This document shows, in pieces, positions 5,390-6,084 of a stretch of 6,084 nt of DNA; within the stretch, counting starts at the first letter, position 1, and the number at the start of each line of letters is the position of its first letter. The stretch lies in the NCBI GenBank assembly GCA_026397575.1, contig JAPLUP010000392.1, positions 1-6,084 of the forward strand, given 5' to 3'. Position numbers and translations under genes: made by a program. The stretch is from Candidatus Zixiibacteriota bacterium (lineage in GTDB: Bacteria > Zixibacteria > MSB-5A5 > CAIYYT01). The notes beneath the pieces were generated by a model that worked only from the letters and a program-made list of their open reading frames with translations, did no database searches and was not told the DNA's origin.

Positions 5390-5535
5390 TAATAAGCCTG
5401 GATTCCCGCCTTCGCGGGAATGACAACCCTATGCCTCTGGGGAGATGGATGATCTGAGAAAGGCATCGTACCGACAAGCGAAAGTTGCTCGCCACAGAAA
5501 GGGCAGGGGAAGTGGGTGTGTTCGGTGTTAGTCAT
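5389..5535 (-). CDS. 48-residue CPFCG (zinc-knuckle) frame, possibly truncated by the repeat
   Basis: The minus strand from the ATG at 5535 encodes MTNTEHTHFPCPFCGEQ and continues to a TAA at 5389-5391. C-P-F-C-G (residues 11-15) is a typical half of a zinc ribbon, but no second Cys pair follows. The last 11 residues, VIPAKAGIQAY, are translated from the palindromic repeat at 5398-5425. The likely reading is a small zinc-ribbon gene whose 3' half was displaced when the repeat unit inserted. It begins 22 bases after the HEPN-like gene stops, and its stop overlaps the GIY-YIG start (TAATG), so it fits a compact transcript. The ribosome site (CAGGC) is weak. It could be non-functional. Confidence 0.42.
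   Translation of the reverse strand: MTNTEHTHFPCPFCGEQLSLVGTMPFSDHPSPQRHRVVIPAKAGIQAY
5398..5425 (+). repeat. 28-base palindromic repeat, right flank of the GIY-YIG gene
   Basis: The copy runs CTGG, then ATTCCCGC-CTTC-GCGGGAAT, then GACA. It is an exact inverted copy of 5074-5101 and lies immediately upstream of the GIY-YIG start on the minus strand. It is also translated as the C-terminal tail of the 48-codon frame. As RNA it would form an 8-bp GC-rich hairpin just before the GIY-YIG start codon, which could dampen read-through or initiation. Confidence 0.88.
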
Positions 5536-5557
5536 GGTGGTGCCTGTTCAGGTCGAC

Positions 5558-6084
5558 CTACTGCCTTAACAATGGCAAGCGGTCATAGACAAGCTTTGTC
5601 AACGAATATATGTAGGAATAGTCGTACTTCCGACCCAGCTTCGGCTTCCAGTAGCGACCGTGAGCAAGCCAGTGCCGATATTTGAACACGGCGATCACTT
5701 CAGAGATCAGAGCGTTCAGTTCGGGGCAATGGCGTTTCCACGCTTCGAGGATGCCGTCTTCCAACGATATGTTGCTCTGTTGTTTCTTGTAAATGAGCCT
5801 GAACTCTCGGGACAAGTCATCCTTCTTTTTCCTGTCGCATCTGTTCAGGTAGTCAATTCTCAGGCTCGCTTCCAGTGAGGACAGCAACGTCAGTGACGAT
5901 GTCTGTTCCAATTCCTCAATCCTTGCGCAGAATTCAGAATATAGCTCTTGCTTCGTGTAACCGACGAACTTCGCGGGGAGGAACGCTCTTTCTCCATCGG
6001 GGAGATAGTATTTTCTGAGGGCCGCTTCCACATCGGAATGATGAGTTGTGACCTCCTCCAACTCCAAATTGAGATTCGAAAAAG
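5558..6084 (-). CDS. HEPN-like protein of unknown function (5' end beyond window)
   Basis: The frame stays open to the window edge, so the N-terminus is probably outside; at least 174 residues are visible. A TTG at 6067 is a possible internal start, but it lies right at the edge. The protein is helical and highly charged. Near its end, VFKYRHWLAHGRYWKPKLG carries R-x4-H (residues 131 and 136 counted from the TTG), the signature of HEPN-superfamily proteins, in which this motif is the metal-independent RNase site. HEPN domains occur in toxin-antitoxin, abortive infection and CRISPR effector proteins, but non-catalytic members exist. No antitoxin-like partner (MNT) is visible downstream; the upstream side is unseen. 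The gene is followed after 22 bases by the CPFCG frame, so they may be co-transcribed. HEPN assignment rests on this motif and helical content. Confidence 0.62.
   Translation of the reverse strand, partial: FSNLNLELEEVTTHHSDVEAALRKYYLPDGERAFLPAKFVGYTKQELYSEFCARIEELEQTSSLTLLSSLEASLRIDYLNRCDRKKKDDLSREFRLIYKKQQSNISLEDGILEAWKRHCPELNALISEVIAVFKYRHWLAHGRYWKPKLGRKYDYSYIYSLTKLVYDRLPLLRQ

Larger units (their letters stand above)
5074..5425 (-). mobile_element. Candidate 352-bp mobile unit: GIY-YIG gene bracketed by perfect inverted repeats
   Basis: Two identical 28-base palindromic repeats in inverse orientation enclose one gene and almost nothing else. One repeat abuts the stop codon, and only 8 bases separate the other from the start codon. 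This is the organisation of a minimal repeat-plus-nuclease element. GIY-YIG nucleases are typical enzymes of homing elements, and REP repeats are mobilised in trans by RAYT transposases. Here the nuclease could recognise the hairpins. I see no target-site duplication: the flanks are GCG on the left and ACC on the right. That the unit moves is inference. Confidence 0.4.

Noticed and set aside
5066..5392. Plus-strand frame containing VIPAKAGIQ
   Set aside because: It is a repeat read-through and antisense to the GIY-YIG gene, whose active-site motifs are all intact.
5019..5425. CRISPR array
   Set aside because: There are only three copies, in mixed orientation with unequal gaps of 27 and 296 bases, one gap holding a gene. 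This is a palindromic interspersed repeat, not a spacer array.

Overview
The window looks like a piece of chromosome from a Gram-negative bacterium of moderate GC content. Three things point that way: a PEP-CTERM/exosortase substrate, a Planctomycetes/FCB-style secreted repeat protein, and the palindromic 'VIPAKAGIQ / WIPAFAGMT' type interspersed repeat. The phylum cannot be fixed from the sequence; Zixibacteria-like, planctomycete-like or another exosortase-bearing uncultured lineage all fit. There are no rRNA or tRNA genes and no CRISPR array.

Layout, left to right. Positions 1-149 are the end of an insertion sequence: the N-terminus of an IS1182/IS5-type transposase on the minus strand, plus the IS tip. 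About 330 bases without a gene follow, containing several short hairpins. Two plus-strand genes come next: a four-helix membrane protein of unknown function (479-859) and a class I SAM methyltransferase (980-1708). A strong shared hairpin terminator (1759-1782) separates them from two convergent minus-strand genes that encode exported proteins: a signal-peptide protein with degenerate 'xTDDQAK' repeats (1809-2381) and a PEP-CTERM protein (2564-3157). Upstream of the PEP-CTERM gene is a near-consensus sigma-54 (-24/-12) promoter, with an inverted repeat at a distance typical of an enhancer-binding protein. A divergent NCS2 (AzgA-type) purine permease follows (3654-4952).

The right end (5019-6084) is the most unusual part. 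Three copies of a 28-base palindromic repeat lie here, two perfect and one decayed. The two perfect copies are exact inverted repeats that tightly bracket a 95-codon GIY-YIG nuclease gene, forming a 352-bp unit that resembles a small mobile element. The unit abuts a minus-strand run of three tightly packed reading frames: a HEPN-like protein that runs off the window edge, a 48-codon CPFCG frame that reads through the repeat, and the GIY-YIG gene, which starts inside that frame's stop codon (TAATG).

Apart from the possible HEPN/CPFCG/GIY-YIG cluster, the genes do not form an obvious single pathway. The two exported proteins may belong to the cell-surface programme, and the permease is housekeeping purine salvage. 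I found no clear new multi-gene system. The best leads are the repeat-bounded GIY-YIG unit and the sigma-54 control region of the PEP-CTERM gene.
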